From: Reticulascus tulasneorum
Lineage: Eukaryota; Ascomycota; Sordariomycetes; Glomerellales; Reticulascaceae
Assembly (NCBI GenBank): GCA_001557505.1
Contig: LSAX01000001.1
Span: 4,340,001 to 4,404,000 of the forward strand
DNA: 64,000 bases
Direction: 5' to 3'
Position numbers and translations under genes: made by a program
Shown: positions 1 through 12,198 of the stretch, in pieces
Layout: the number at the start of each line of letters is the position of its first letter
Position numbering within the stretch: the first letter of the stretch is position 1
The notes under the pieces: model-generated
Databases searched by the model: none
What the model was told of the DNA's origin: nothing
The model's input: the letters and a program-made list of their open reading frames with translations, nothing else

Positions 1-614
1 CAACAGAGACTACAGCATACTCATAACCCGTCAACGGCATTCGGGAGCCGTATACTGGAGGGACTTGCAAACGACAACACACGTGGGAATGAGGATTCGT
101 TCTTGGAAAATACACGGCCACCGCAGTACAAAGCGGGGTTAAGAAATGAACCGGGGAAGAAGACAGGCTCTGGAGTCAGCAATGCGCAGACCCATGGAGA
201 GCTTGTCCAGACTGTCCATGGCATTGTTGAGGTAAGTTGGAGTTTCCACTAGAGTCATGTGTTATTTACCAGAAACCATAGGCACTTCTAAGTCACCTCA
301 GGCTCAAGGAGTCAGCGATTTCGGATGTAGCTAACAAGTACGACATGAAGGGGCGCCAAGTGTTGGACAAGTTAGAGAGGAGACACAATATCGAGAGACA
401 GGGTGTTATTCGTCAGTATGAAGACCACCGAGCTAGTTACCTCTCAGTCTGCCAGGCAGGTTCCGACGAAATTGGGAGTTTGAATGGCGAGCTCGGTTCG
501 ATTGATGTTGGCGAAGTCTTGCAGGAGAGTGATGGGATTATCAGCGAACACCTGGCCGCAGCAACAAGGCTTCAAGGGGACTTGACCACGAAGAATGCTG
601 CCAGCAGTGGTTGA
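1..614 (+). CDS. 3' end of an unrecognised gene (partial)
   Basis: The gene runs in from the left edge. Frame 1 is open from base 1 to 231 (77 codons). A 50-nt intron follows (232..281, GTAAGT donor, CATAG acceptor), then a second exon at 282..614 ends in TGA. Both exons are phase 0 at the junction, giving 187 visible residues. The tail (from about residue 78) is charged and helical, with KYDMKGRQVLDKLERRHNIE-like composition that suggests a short amphipathic or coiled-coil helix. The first part is polar and disordered. No family is recognised and the N-terminus is missing, so no function is proposed. Confidence 0.6.
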
Positions 615-1434
615 TGTGCAGCCTCAACTACAGTTCGTCAGTCGAGTAAATTTTGGGCGTCCCATCCACAGCCGCCAGATGGAACTTGTAAAGGCGAAAC
701 TCTACAATGGATGGGACTCGGAAGGCATCTGACTCTAGACAGCAAAGAAGTCACGAAGTTGCTTGATCTGGAGCTAGATGATCATAGCTTAGAGTCGCTA
801 CAAATAGAAAGAACATAACAATCACAACTGACACGATCTTCAAACCCCTCATACTCCGACACAACGATATCCCATTCCCGCCAAGCAAACTAGTGATTGT
901 TTAGAGTCCACAGATGAGCGATCTCCGGACAGTTAAAGCCACTGCCGTGTAGTACGTGTTTTGTATTTAGTCATGAAAGTATGCAATTCCCTAGTCCTAG
1001 TCCAAGCCGGTCCCTTGCCTTTGTGCTTCTCGCCAACCCTCTCCCTTTGACACGCCAAAACGCCTCGCCTCTTTGCTCCCGTCTCGCTCACAAATGCCAT
1101 AGGCCATCTGGGGTCTCCATTTGAGCCACAACGCTACAACACAATGTCATCTAGGTGTCGGGTTTCTCGCTCCTTTACCTTCCCGTGCCCTTGCCCAAGC
1201 TCCATAACAGGATGTAGGTACAATCCAACAATACAGGGGGGGGGGGGGGGGGGGGGGGAGGGCGCGTTTCCATCCAATGACATATCTGCCACATCCTCCT
1301 CAATAAACCACATGCCTCATTATCTCGTTATTCGAGAAAAGCAACCACCACAGTACAAGACAGTAGACTCTTCGACCATAGCTTCAGAACCATAGCTTCA
1401 GAGATTGGTTTGTGTTCGAAGGTCTGCCGCGTCA
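615..1434. other. Intergenic region with a 23-G homopolymer
   Basis: This stretch lies between two convergent gene ends, so it should hold both 3' UTRs. The only structure I see is an uninterrupted G run at 1236..1258. Short ORFs here have no coding character. Confidence 0.5.
1236..1258 (+). repeat. Poly-G tract of 23 bases
   Basis: An unbroken run of 23 G is visible, preceded by CA and followed by AG. It is a simple sequence repeat in a convergent intergenic region. Its length may be affected by polymerase slippage or assembly error. Confidence 0.9.
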
Positions 1435-2612
1435 CTATTCGATCCGTGGCGGGGTTTTGGATGAGTAGGGCGATGCACTCCTCCTGGGGCACGCAAATTA
1501 GCACGGCAAGGGAAACGGCGATATGCGAGCGGATTGGTAACTTACGAGCGTCTTCTCTCGCCCTCCTTGCGTAAGCTCTCAATGATCTTCAACATCTCCT
1601 TTCGCCCTCCATTTGAATCGATCATCTTGTTCGCCATGCTCATGCTGACCTTCTCCCTCGCATTCGCACTCAACAGTCTCTTCACCAGTAAATGGCGCAT
1701 GATGATGCATACAAATACGCCGCAGTCGCTCCCATTCTCCTGCTGCGGACAATCCTCAAGGTTCAGAAACCGTAGAGGCTTGCCCAGGATCTCGCTCATC
1801 TTATGAGTCGCCAGCCGGGCTTCGGCATAGTTCGCACCTCCCAGCGAGTCGTAGTGGAACGCGACGCCGTCGATGGCGCTGACAAGCAGCAGCGACCAAT
1901 GTGAGCCACCTTCTGCTTGGCTAACGTTCCGGGCATCGTTTATGGGGAGGAAGACATGTGTGACCTTGGAGAAATCGGGAAGGGCGTCGCGGATCTGGCG
2001 CATGTCGGGCTCCTTCATGAGGAGGAAAGTCATGCTCGGCCGGAGGAGGATGATGCGGGCTTGGGGGAATTTTGGGAGGAGTTCGCGTTCGAGCCATCTG
2101 TGGGATGTTAGGGGAGTTGAGGTCGAAGATGGAATGAGAGGACAGACTCTTCCCAAAATGCGATGTTCTGTCAAGCATGCGTTAGCACTTAATTATTTTG
2201 GGGGGAAACCGCACCGAGCGTTGGGGTGGTTTCGTACGTTATCAGTTAGCCAGTCGTTTTTCAGAGCCTTGATATCTTCGTAGGTGACTGAAGTCGCATG
2301 AGTAAGCAAGCCCGCAACACTTTAGCTTCACAAACAAGGTGAACGCACGTAATATGTCGTGGTCTGTGAAGGAATACGGTCAGCTCAAGTCGCACTATAT
2401 ATTAAATCGGGTAATAACTCACACGACAGGTATGATTGTTGCGGAGAGAGCTGTGAGGCCGCCTGAATTAGTCTTCTCGTTCGATACCAAAGTCTTCACC
2501 TTGCCGCCCTCGGCCAGAGGTCCATGACGGCACCATTATTCGCAACCCCAATGTAAGAGCGGAGGAGGCTTACAGTATCGCCAAAATGGCGTGCCATCTT
2601 GCGGAAGGGCAT
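1435..2612 (-). CDS. NEDD8/SUMO-type cysteine protease (deneddylase, C48 family)
   Basis: Ubiquitin-like-protein protease of the Ulp1/SENP8 (NEP1/NEP2) group, expected to process NEDD8 or remove it from cullins. Spliced exons, read down the minus strand, are 2574..2612, 2423..2462, 2349..2363, 2238..2287, 2148..2167, 1546..2097 and 1435..1483, giving 254 residues. The catalytic residues are visible: His about 121 in GGSHWSLL, Asp about 138 in HYDS, Gln about 174 and Cys about 180 in QQENGSDCGVF. The N-terminal signature YLSYHDILLTYEDIKALKND is rebuilt only if the 15-nt exon is used. Ignoring the last intron gives a stop inside its GTAAGT donor; splicing instead yields an Arg/Ser/Pro-rich tail ending in PPRIE. 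The start is less certain: the frame stays open upstream of ATG 2612 to a possible acceptor near 2752, so a 5' UTR intron or longer N-terminus is possible. Confidence 0.85.
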
Positions 2613-4400
2613 GCTCAGTCGCGACTCGGGCTTCTGAACGCCGGGAATCGACTCGTCGGAGGAAGCGCTCGAATGACGCCCGTAACGACCGCCGCGAAAT
2701 GGCAGATCAGACCAGCCGGGGAAGCGACTGCGGGGAAGGGCTGCAGGTTAGAAATAGAGGTAACAACAAAAGTAGTAGAGAGGCGAGAGAAACAAGGAAG
2801 GGAGAAAAACAATGCTGAAGGTCGTGCAAAGGAAGGCTTCGGAATGTTCCCAGCGGAATACGATGTTGGACAATGCGTTGAAGAGTAAGGTTAGGTAGGG
2901 TAACGTGGAAGTGAGGCTGAGGGGCCCAAGAAGCAACTGGCGCTTGATGATCTGGAGCAGCAGATGTGGAGCAAAGAACGAGACCAGGTGAGGGGCAGGG
3001 TTTTCTTTGAAACTGGTAAGTACACACCTTGGCGTGACCGACAGCCCGCTATCTAAGGCCGCCGTCATGGTCGCTTATGTATGTATATCGTCGTCGTCTC
3101 TGCTGATTGTAATGGGGATTGATGTAGGCGGCTGTTTTGGAAACCAACATGCAAGGGACGAGAAACTCGAAGCAGTGAAATCAATAAAATAAAACCATTA
3201 ATGCCATGCAAGAACGGATCTGTGTGACAAGGGGGAGAATTTCTTGACTCCTCTAAAGGGGAGGGGAATCTCGATGACCTTGGTTGCGAAAATCCGGGGG
3301 AGGGAGGGGATACGTCACTGACGGAGACGATATTGCCGCGGTAGAGGGTGCGCATAGACTCGGCAGATCAGCCCGAACCTGTCAAAAAGTGTGCGACCAC
3401 ATGCCGGCAGGTGCCAGGTGGGGCTCTTCTCCAATCTGCTGTGACTGGGGTAGCTCTTCCGTTCTTGTGGTTTTCGGGATTCTCCCTTGCATCTGTTACA
3501 CATGCAAAACCAGTTCCATGAAAAGGCTTCGACAGGTTCTTTCCAGTCTCTTTGTTCTCTTTTTCTGTGGACTGCTTGTGCAATAAAGTTAGTGGCCATC
3601 GTGCCATTCATTCTCTGGTCTGTTGGTCCCCGCTATGTCTGACTTGGGTGGCCCACACATATTCTGAGCTGCTCAGTTTCTAGTTGGACAATGTTCGTGC
3701 AAGCGGATTCACATAGCAGTAGTATTTGATAATCTTGAGCTCTGCTGCCCTTACAGCGGATGCATTTTACATTGCCGCTGCAGTTTCTCACGTCTCGGCG
3801 CCGGACCATGGGATGTCTTGCCGTTCTTCTGTCGCATTGTTCGGAGAGCACCACCGCCGTCCTTTAGACCAACGGGCCTGGGTAGAATTGCCTGTTCGCC
3901 TGATTACGGGATCGTCGCCAATGAGCACAAAGCCAACATGAAGCCAGCTCCGGGTTGTCGGCTTGAATCGGTCTCAGCAAAAGACGGCCTGACGTCCTGG
4001 CCATGCGGGGATTCAGACAGGATGCGTAGGATTGTGTGCTGCCTGGGTTTATGGCATGAGCCACAAATATTCCAATTGTGATTTTGAATCCATTTTGCCG
4101 TTTCTACTTAACGCGCTCGTTTAAGAGAGAATACCCACAGGATCATAGACATAATTTACGGGATCGCTCTGGTACGGTCTTACACGTCTATTCCGAGGGA
4201 CCTGCGGCAGACGCAATCAGGTGTTTTTCATTCGCAGAAACGGAAAACCTCCTAATGAGACCGTGCAAGGTGGAGCGGCTTTGTATGCTGTCTGTTCTGG
4301 GGTATGACCAGGCCCAAACATCCCCTGTCATGAACTCATGGCGGCTTCATCTCCCCGACTCGTCCAGAATTAAGCGATCCCGTGCTACCCAACAAAATGC

Positions 4401-4430
4401 TGATACGAACTGATACGAGCTGATATCAAC
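4401..4430. repeat. Three tandem 10-bp repeats (TGATAC/TGATAT type)
   Basis: Three consecutive decamers read TGATACGAAC, TGATACGAGC and TGATATCAAC. The period equals one helical turn. They lie about 0.86 kb upstream of the GMC oxidoreductase start, so a regulatory role is possible but unproven. Confidence 0.6.
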
Positions 4431-4983
4431 GTTGCATGGCATGCTTGCCCGCTTCTGTTACCAAACCTCAAAGCTAGCCGCGGAACTAGCTCAAATTGAC
4501 GCTGTGTGGCACGGAGCTCTTGCACCGACCGATTGCAAGATTGTTACTTTTCACAATTCATCGTACTGCGACAGTTGTCAGTAGATAGTCTTATTGGCTA
4601 AACTTGCCCGTCCCTTGTGAAGGAGCGAATGTTACATTTTTCACCGTATGGCAATGATTAGCACTAACGTGATTCGGCTATGCTCTATTATAGCCGCTGC
4701 GTAGGATATGTGCATATACCGCACACTCTCCGCACTTCGCGTGCAACGCTACCGGAGTACCTGTGCCCTGGCTTGTTCAGGGAACTCGTGTATGCCCGGC
4801 CAAGACGATCCCTCTCCTTGAACAGTTTCTCGGGCGCTCTGGTGATGGAGACGACGCCGGTGATTCGTTGCGAAGTGTATGCGAGCCGTCTCGCACCGGG
4901 AGGAATGCGTTTCTTGGGGCGCAATATTTGACCGCTCCCAATTCACTGCGCATTTAACCAACCTCTTATATTGAGTAGCATTT

Positions 4984-5017
4984 CTGTACCGCATCTGTAC
5001 CGCATCTTGTACCGCAT
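4984..5017. repeat. Three tandem copies of CTGTACCGCAT-like unit
   Basis: The unit CTGTACCGCAT occurs twice without a gap and a third time with one inserted T. The cluster lies about 270 bp upstream of the GMC oxidoreductase start codon. Confidence 0.65.
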
Positions 5018-5285
5018 CTGGTCCCGATCTCACGTCAATATGGCTAGTCCAAGATATTAATTGTATGCTGCACGAATCCCATCCCAAGGATGTAACCATA
5101 ATCCCTCAATCTCCGACCCTTGTTTTGCCTCGGACTCGATCAACTGGTATCAGAGGTCCAGCAGATCTCAGGTTGGGCAGCATGCATATAAACACCACAT
5201 GAGGCGCGTTCTAGAATTCTTTGGTTCAAGTTGTTTTGTCTGAGTGATTCACCTTCGCCATTTGTTGTGGCGTTGAACACTTTGT

Positions 5286-7186
5286 ATGAACGTCATAATG
5301 CGTCGCGGTCTATTGTCTATTCTCGCCGCTTCTGCGGCGGCAGCTGTTGATGCTGCCCCAACGACTTCATACGACTACATCGTCGTTGGAAGTGGTCCTG
5401 GTGGCGGGCCTTTGGCCTGCGACCTAGCAAGAGCCGGCTATTCGACCTTGTTGATTGAGGCCGGTGATGACCAGGGCGATAACCCAACCTATGCGGATCT
5501 CATGAACTTCAATGCTGCAGGCAATGATGTTCTTAGTCGCTGGGACTTTTGGACCAAGCACTCCGAAGACCCTGCCCAGGAACTAAAGTACGAGCATCTG
5601 ACCTGGCGCAAGCCGGATGGAGGCTTCTACGTTGGACTAGATCCCCCAGACGGTTCCAAGCAACTTGGAATTCAGTACCCTCGAACAGGTACCTTGGGAG
5701 GTTGCGCCATGCACAACGGTGGTGTGTGCTCGTTGCCTCAAGATGACGACTGGAACATCATTGTCAATAAGACTGGTGACACCAGCTGGGAGGCTAGCAA
5801 GATGCGAAAGTATCTCATCAAAATTGAGAAGAACGAGTACCTGCCTGCAGGCACACCCGGTCATGGCTATGATGGTAAGTCGCCGTTCAGATTTGTGGAA
5901 TCCGTCGCTAACTCGTCCTAGGATGGCTGTCTTTGTCAACCAGTGACTCGTCCTGGGCAACACAGCAGGACTTGCCAGCAACCAAGATTCTCCACGAGCT
6001 GGCCAAATTGACCGGCCAGGATGTAGCAACTGCCGCAGATCTCGTAAACAAGGACATACTTGGTGATTACCCGAACAGAGATCAGATCACCAGCTTCTAC
6101 TCCATGGTCCAGCATGCAGACACCAAGGGCAAGCGGTCGAGCCCAAACAACTACATCAAGGCCACGCTCGCCGATCCTAAGAAATACCCTCTTACGGTTA
6201 AGCTCAACACCTTGGTCACGAAGGTTCTGTTCTCGAACGACTCCACACCAACTGCGATTGGTGTCGAAGTCATGCAGGGCGCCTCCTTGTATGGAGCCGA
6301 CCCGAGGCACAAGGCTGGCACCAAGGGGCCAGTCTCCCAGATCCTGGCGAAGAGGGAGGTCATCGTGGCGGGAGGCGCGTTCAATAGCCCTCAAATTCTG
6401 AAGCTCAGCGGTATTGGACCAGCTGAAGAACTCAAGAAATTCAACATCCCGGTTATCAAGGACCTCCCTGGTGTCGGCGAGAACTTGGCAGACAACTATG
6501 AGGCTGGTCTGCTTGCTCTCGGCGAGGCCCCCGTCGGAGGTGGTTTGATCACTCTCATTTTCAAAACCCCCTCGGCACCCAAGAACCGCAATATCTTCAC
6601 CTGGTGCGGGGCCTTCTCTTTCGAGGGCTTCTGGCCCGGCTTCCCCACGGACTACGGCCCGAAGCAATACGAGTGCGCCATGGTGCACATCGGTCCCAAG
6701 TCGCAATCCGGTTCCGTCCGCCTCACCAGCGCCGACCCCCAGGACGTCCCTGACGTCAACCTCCGCCTCTTCCAGCACAACGCCGAGCAGGACCTCCAAG
6801 AAATCGTCGAAGGCGCCAACCTACTCCGCAAGGCCTGGCAGGCCGCAGGCCCCCCCGTGCTTCCATTCAACGAGAAGCACCCCTGCCCCGGTACCGGTGC
6901 GGGCAACTGCACCGACGCGGCGCAACGAGAGTTTGTGAAACTGCAGGCGTACTCGCACCACGCCTCGTCGACTTGCGCCATCGGCGGCGACAATGACAAG
7001 ATGGCGGTGCTGGATTCCAAGTTCCGCGTGCGCGGCGTCAAGGGCCTACGTGTCGTCGACGCCTCCGTCTTTCCTGTCGTCCCCGGCGCGTTCCCCGTCC
7101 TGCCGACGTTTATGATCTCGGCGAAGGCCGCGGAGGATATTCTGGCCGATGCTAAGGGTGAGGGGGAGTCTTGCGAGATTGTTTGA
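5286..7186 (+). CDS. Secreted GMC (glucose-methanol-choline) oxidoreductase
   Basis: FAD-dependent flavoenzyme that oxidises an alcohol or sugar substrate, probably outside the cell. Exons 5286..5874 and 5922..7186 (47-nt intron, GTAAGT...CCTAG) give 617 residues, a normal GMC length. The first about 23 residues (basic start, then an Ala/Leu core) look like a signal peptide; ATG 5298 is an alternative start. The Rossmann motif VVGSGPGGG (34-42) and the flavin-ribose Glu in LLIEAGD are present, as is the GMC signature near TGTLGGCAMHNGG. The catalytic His lies in SHHASSTC (542/543). The second catalytic position, usually His or Asn, falls in VVPGAFPVLP and appears to be Phe (about 587). Substrate cannot be predicted. 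Confidence 0.9.
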
Positions 7187-7775
7187 GATGATGAAATGAA
7201 TAGAAAGGGGCAAAGAAAGGGGAAGAAAAAAAGGACTAGTTAATCAGAAAGGTTTTGAAGGTCTTAATGAGGTTTGGAATGGTGCAATATCTTTCTACGT
7301 GAATACGCTTTGTAAACTTCTACCCGGTCTTGGAGAACGTTGTTCATGCTGCCTCCAGTGTTAAGGACCATGAACGTTATATATTAGCCGATGAGTTTCT
7401 GGGACTGGTTTTAGTTTTACCTTAGTAATGTAAACCTGGTTCGTACATAGACTTGCAAATCGTCTAGCACAATCCTTATCCACGTCCACCCTTCCGGTAG
7501 AAGCATTAGATTATTCGAGGAAAGGAGATAAGATAACCAGAATCATTAAACAGCTCCTCTGCGGAACTTTTTGTTGTTCTGCGGGACGACCCAATAGATG
7601 TGCTGCCTACAATGGTGATGGTGGCTGAGCAGGATCACAGCAGCTCCTTTCAATGCAGTCTTGCCTGAGGCACCCGTGTATTCATGATTGGAACAAGGCT
7701 GCTTCTGCCACATATTCTATTGCTCGATAGTCGAGATCGTATTTAAGATCCATCGAATATGAGATTTAAGTCACG
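7187..7775. other. Intergenic region between GMC and NLR genes
   Basis: Both neighbours run rightward, so this holds the 3' UTR of the oxidoreductase and the promoter of the NLR gene. It includes A-rich stretches just after the stop codon and an AAATAG/TTTAAG-rich zone before ATG 7776. No gene is seen. Confidence 0.5.
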
Positions 7776-10700
7776 ATGGATCCCTTGTCTGCCCTCAGCC
7801 TGGCTGGCACCATCATAACGTTCATAGACTTCTCTTCCAAGCTCATTTCTGGCGCCTATGAGACGTATAACTCTGCCGACGGCATCATGGATGAGGTTGC
7901 AGATGCGACCGCCATCATAAAAGACCTCCAAGCCATCACGAATCGTCTAAGCGCTCCCAATTCGCAGCTGAACCCCGAGGACAGGGCCCTTGCAGGTCTT
8001 GTCAAGAGCTGCAGGCGGCTCTCCGATGATCTGCTAAAGGAGCTGAAACAGCTTCAAGCAAATCCACATTCGAAGACAGATAGCTTTCGGGTGTCTTGGC
8101 GAGCCATGAGGAAAAAGGGCAAGCTGGAATCTACGGAGAAAAGGATCGAGAAATATCGTCAGCAGATATTGGATCGGGTCACAATCATGATGAGGTACAC
8201 ATTTACGAATCTCTGGTATTCCTGAGCGTTACTGACCAGGATTGAATACAGCGAAGAGCACTCTTCAACACATAAGCTTCTCCAGTCAGCAATGAAGCAG
8301 AGTGAAAACCTTGCAGCCCAGACCAAAGAGAATCTGCGAATGATGAAAGAGGATGTTTTGCACGACATCGCCCAGCTACGGAATGCACAGCAACAGGTTT
8401 CTTCCCCATCGGATCATCAGAGCCAGTCGCTAGGGGATATTCAAGAAATGCTCTCGAAGATTGTCAATCAAACCCTTAATATTCACAGGGAGGATTGGAT
8501 TCTGAGGAGATTAAGTTATTCTGAAATGCACACACGAGAACATTCCATTGAAGAAGCCCACGAAAAGACATTTAGGTGGTTGTTGTTCGACCAACACGAA
8601 ACAGAAAGTCTAGCCGAAACTTCCATCTCAAGCGATGAACTGAGCATCGGCAATGGGTCAAATCAGGACTCAAGTCAAGCCTCAGTCAATGAGCCAGATC
8701 CTGATACTGACCCTGAGCAGGACTTCGAGTCCCGGTACGATACGCAAAGAGTCATGACGAGACTTAAGTTTTTGAACTGGCTAAATTGCGGGGGAGGCAT
8801 TTTTTATATCTCAGGAAAGGCTGGTTCCGGCAAGTCCACTTTGATGAAATTCTTATCCGAGGAGTCTCGAACTCGCCGCGAACTTGAGCTCTGGGCAGAT
8901 AGCAGGAAGCTTGTATTTGCACAGTTCTTCTTCTGGAACTCGGGTGCTCCTCTACAGAGAAGTCTGGAGGGTTTGTATCGTAGGATACTATGGCAAGTGT
9001 TGCGCGAATGCCCAAGCATTATCCCGGACATCTTCCCTGACGCATGGCAAAACTTTGAGGCTGGGAATTACATTGTGATGTTGAACGTCGAGCCATTTGG
9101 TATTAAGGAGCTCCAGGCTGCGTTTGAGCTGCTAACAACGAGCAAGAAGTCGTCCGCAGGACCGAAGTACTGTTTCTTCATCGACGGTCTGGATGAGTTT
9201 GAGGGTGATTACTGGAAACTTTGCAAAAGTCTTCTGACTTGGTCTTCCCTTGCCGATGTCAAAATCTGCGTCTCAGGACGACCTTACAACGAATTTGAGC
9301 AGCTGTTTCCACAAGACAACCATCGCTTCCGACTGCACGAACTCACAGCACCCGATATGGCCAGATTCGTGCGCTATGAGCTTGGAGGGGATGAACGTTT
9401 TACTCGGGTTCAGCATTTGGACAGTCGATACACCGAGTTAATCGACCTGATAGTATCCAGAGCTGACGGTGTATTTCTTTGGGTCCGGCTCGCCACTCGC
9501 TCTATTCTATCTGGACTTGGGAATAACTACTCGATCTCGCAGCTCGAAAACAGACTGGAAACTGTTCCCGATGGGCTTGCAGCAATGTTTCGCGCCATGC
9601 TGGATTCTATTGATACATCCGACCGCCAACGAGCCGCTCAGACACTGTATCTGCTGACCGCCCCTTGCGCTGAATTTATTTATCACCGTAATTCAGCTCT
9701 AGTCCACTCAGTTCTTGATGATATCCTGGATGATCCATCTTCTGATAATTGGATATACGACGGAACTACTCAAGGAATTTTAACTGGGACCGAAATTTCT
9801 CGAAGAGTCCAGACTTTCAAAGACCGTTCCGCCGGGCGGTGTAAAGGCTTGGTTGAATTTCGAGAACTGGGATCCGGATTGTTTAGCACCAGGGTTGGAT
9901 TTGTCCACCGCAGCGTTCGCGATTTTGTGTCTGAGCCGCAGATGCAAAAGGAACTCGAAGCTTTGGTTGGGGATTTCCATCTTCTTCGACTCATAGCCAG
10001 GGTTGCGGTTGCCCTACTGAAGGTCGCTATACCGTCCAAGAGCCGTGGCAAAGACACTGAATTGACCTTCTTTCAACTTGAGTGGACCCACTACGACAAT
10101 TGCATTAACCAAATCCTTGATTTATTAGTAAGCATCACTGCAGCGGTGGCAAGGGACCCCGTGAATAGTATCTCGCGAGAGTTGGATGCTTTTGAGAGGA
10201 TGTGGGAATGGCATCGGAAGCTGCATGGGCTGCTCGACTCTCACGAAGCCATTGGACCTTTGTTTAACGTCTCAGAGCTTTACCCAGCGAATCTGATACT
10301 TGGAAAATGCGATCTAGATACCTTGAAAGTCCCATTCGTTTACCTCGCTTCCCTGCTAGGACTGTCCGATCTTGTACAGCTGAAACTGGAAGCATCGCCC
10401 GAACTTCTGCACCCGCAAAGACACCACAGCTTGCTTCTCTCGGCTTCCTTTGGCGGGCTCTATAGATATCAGCGAACATATCTAGAAGACCCAGAGGATG
10501 TCAAACACTCCATGGTGGAACTTTCACGCCTCCTTCTGTTGCGCGGGGCTTGCCCAAATACAGTGATAGACGTATCGCTAGTTTTGCTTAACCCTCAATC
10601 CCAGAGGCGTCTTCTTGACATTGGCCCCAGAGAAAATTGGACTGTCTGGAATGCCTTTCTAATGGGGTCTATCGGCGTTGTTCGCCAATACAACTGTCTT

Positions 10701-11180
10701 CGCACTGTGATTGACTTGATAGAGCTGTTCCTCAAGCACAATGCAGATCCAACAGCCTGCCTCATAGGTTACAGAATCCAGGATGAGCCCCAAGCGGCCG
10801 CTGATTCCATAGAGTTACACTTGACCGCTGAACAGCCAGGGCGGAGAATGGTAAGGCTTGAAGGGCCGTACTACATGGATTTGGCTCAACTGATCCAGAT
10901 GTGGGCACCAGAAAGGAAGGACAGTATTCTGGCCGTGGTTAATAAGGAGACCTGGTCTGATATGTGGGGATTTCGTCAGTTGGGGGCAATCCTATCCTTC
11001 GGGAAGGCATCTCGCTCCAACCTCATCCCCAAATTGTCCATTACGGATCTGGGCGGCGCTCCATTTGTGGTTACAAGCGTTGCCAGTCATCGGTACCTAG
11101 ACGCGGTGCAAGTTCACAACCCGGACAAGATAATGAAAGGGGCAATCTTTCATCATGTTTGTCCTTTTGTTGAACTCTAG
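7776..11180 (+). CDS. NACHT-domain STAND protein (fungal NLR)
   Basis: Fungal NOD-like receptor expected to act in non-self recognition or programmed cell death. Exons 7776..8194 and 8252..11180 (57-nt intron, GTACAC...TACAG) give 1115 residues. The N-terminus MDPLSALSLAGTIITFID is typical of the helical (HeLo-like/SesA-like) domain that precedes NACHT in fungal STAND proteins. A charged helical linker and an acidic Ser-rich stretch follow. NACHT: Walker A GKAGSGKST at about 328-336, Walker B CFFIDGLDEF at about 446-455, and the downstream sensor region KICVSGRPYNEF. The C-terminal about 400 residues carry degenerate ankyrin-like stretches (LLLLRGACPN, LFLKHNADP) but no clean WD40, ANK or TPR array. 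The annotation ends at a normal stop, with no frameshift seen. Confidence 0.9.
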
Positions 11181-12198
11181 TGAAGCTCTTACCAGTCGAG
11201 GGCATGGATCTCGCTTGATTTCGGCATTCTCAAGCTGCCAAGTCGCGCTTGGTCATCCGTTACAAGCCAGTGTATAAATCTCTGCTACACTAACCAAGTC
11301 AATGGTCTCTACCCGGACCTTTTTAGACCCGCTGGACGACAACAAGCGAGTGGCGCAGAAAGCGTCTTCATTTCTCGAGATGCTACCTGGGGGCTTCGTT
11401 CCCACGTTGGCTTTACCCACACTGCTGTGAAGCCTGTCGTGCAATCTATGGAAGACCTCGCCAGCCGGATTCCTCAAATTTGATTCGCTATCAAAGTGGG
11501 TAGTTGGGGATCACAAACCTGATGACGGAAAATTTGGCTAAAATAAGCCGCTGACAAACAGACGACTGCACCCTACTACTTAGGCGGATAAGCCTATTTA
11601 GACCTCATGTACATACTTGCCTGTTTAGCTAGCTACCTTAGGGGGGCAAACGCTGGGCACATTGTGGGGCTGGTATACGTGCAACTACATAATTATGTAG
11701 TCAGCGAAGAGAGATGGGGACAAGCGCTTACTTCAACTGAATCTCGCCCGCGCGCCTTGACAATAAAGTCCCGGAATAGCCAGTCATCAGCCCTAGGCCT
11801 TTCCGGATTAGGTACAATCGCGGAACTGCTAAGATTGGTACCCACATTTACAGACGTGATTCTATTCGAATCTTGCTTACGGACTACATGGCGTGGTATA
11901 TGCAGATGCTATTACCGATCGGGGGGCAGCTGCACGTCGCCTAGGACCGGCCGATAAGTGTAGGCGCCGGCAGCATGGATACCTTCTGCACTAGGATCGC
12001 CTTGCCATGTAGACTGCTATCGGGCCTGCCGAAAATCCTGCTTCATTTTGGGTTCTACCGCTCGCGGCGACGCTGCTGAGATGAAGCATATGAATGTCCC
12101 TCGTGGCCAGCCTCTCTCGCAAAACTTCCTGTACTTAGCATCTCCAACTTCAATCACCTGCCCTTACTAGGACCAGACCTTCCTGGTGACATTTTATC
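11181..12198. other. Intergenic region, no gene supported
   Basis: The 116-codon frame at 11607..11957 has no domain and poor coding character. The right end holds the promoter of the secreted protein gene. Nothing else stands out. Confidence 0.45.

Larger units (their letters stand above)
2613..5285. other. Long intergenic region with small tandem repeats
   Basis: No gene can be supported in about 2.7 kb. The left part is the divergent promoter of the protease gene, pyrimidine-rich on the minus strand. Two short repeat clusters are visible, at 4401..4430 and 4984..5017. The right end is the promoter of the GMC oxidoreductase gene. Short ORFs on both strands lack recognisable domains or splice continuity. 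Confidence 0.5.

Noticed and set aside
3315..3611. 98-codon minus-strand ORF upstream of the protease gene
   Set aside because: It overlaps several equally long frames, lacks domain signs and matches no splice pattern.
5936..6799. 287-codon minus-strand ORF
   Set aside because: It is a shadow of the GC-rich GMC oxidoreductase coding strand.
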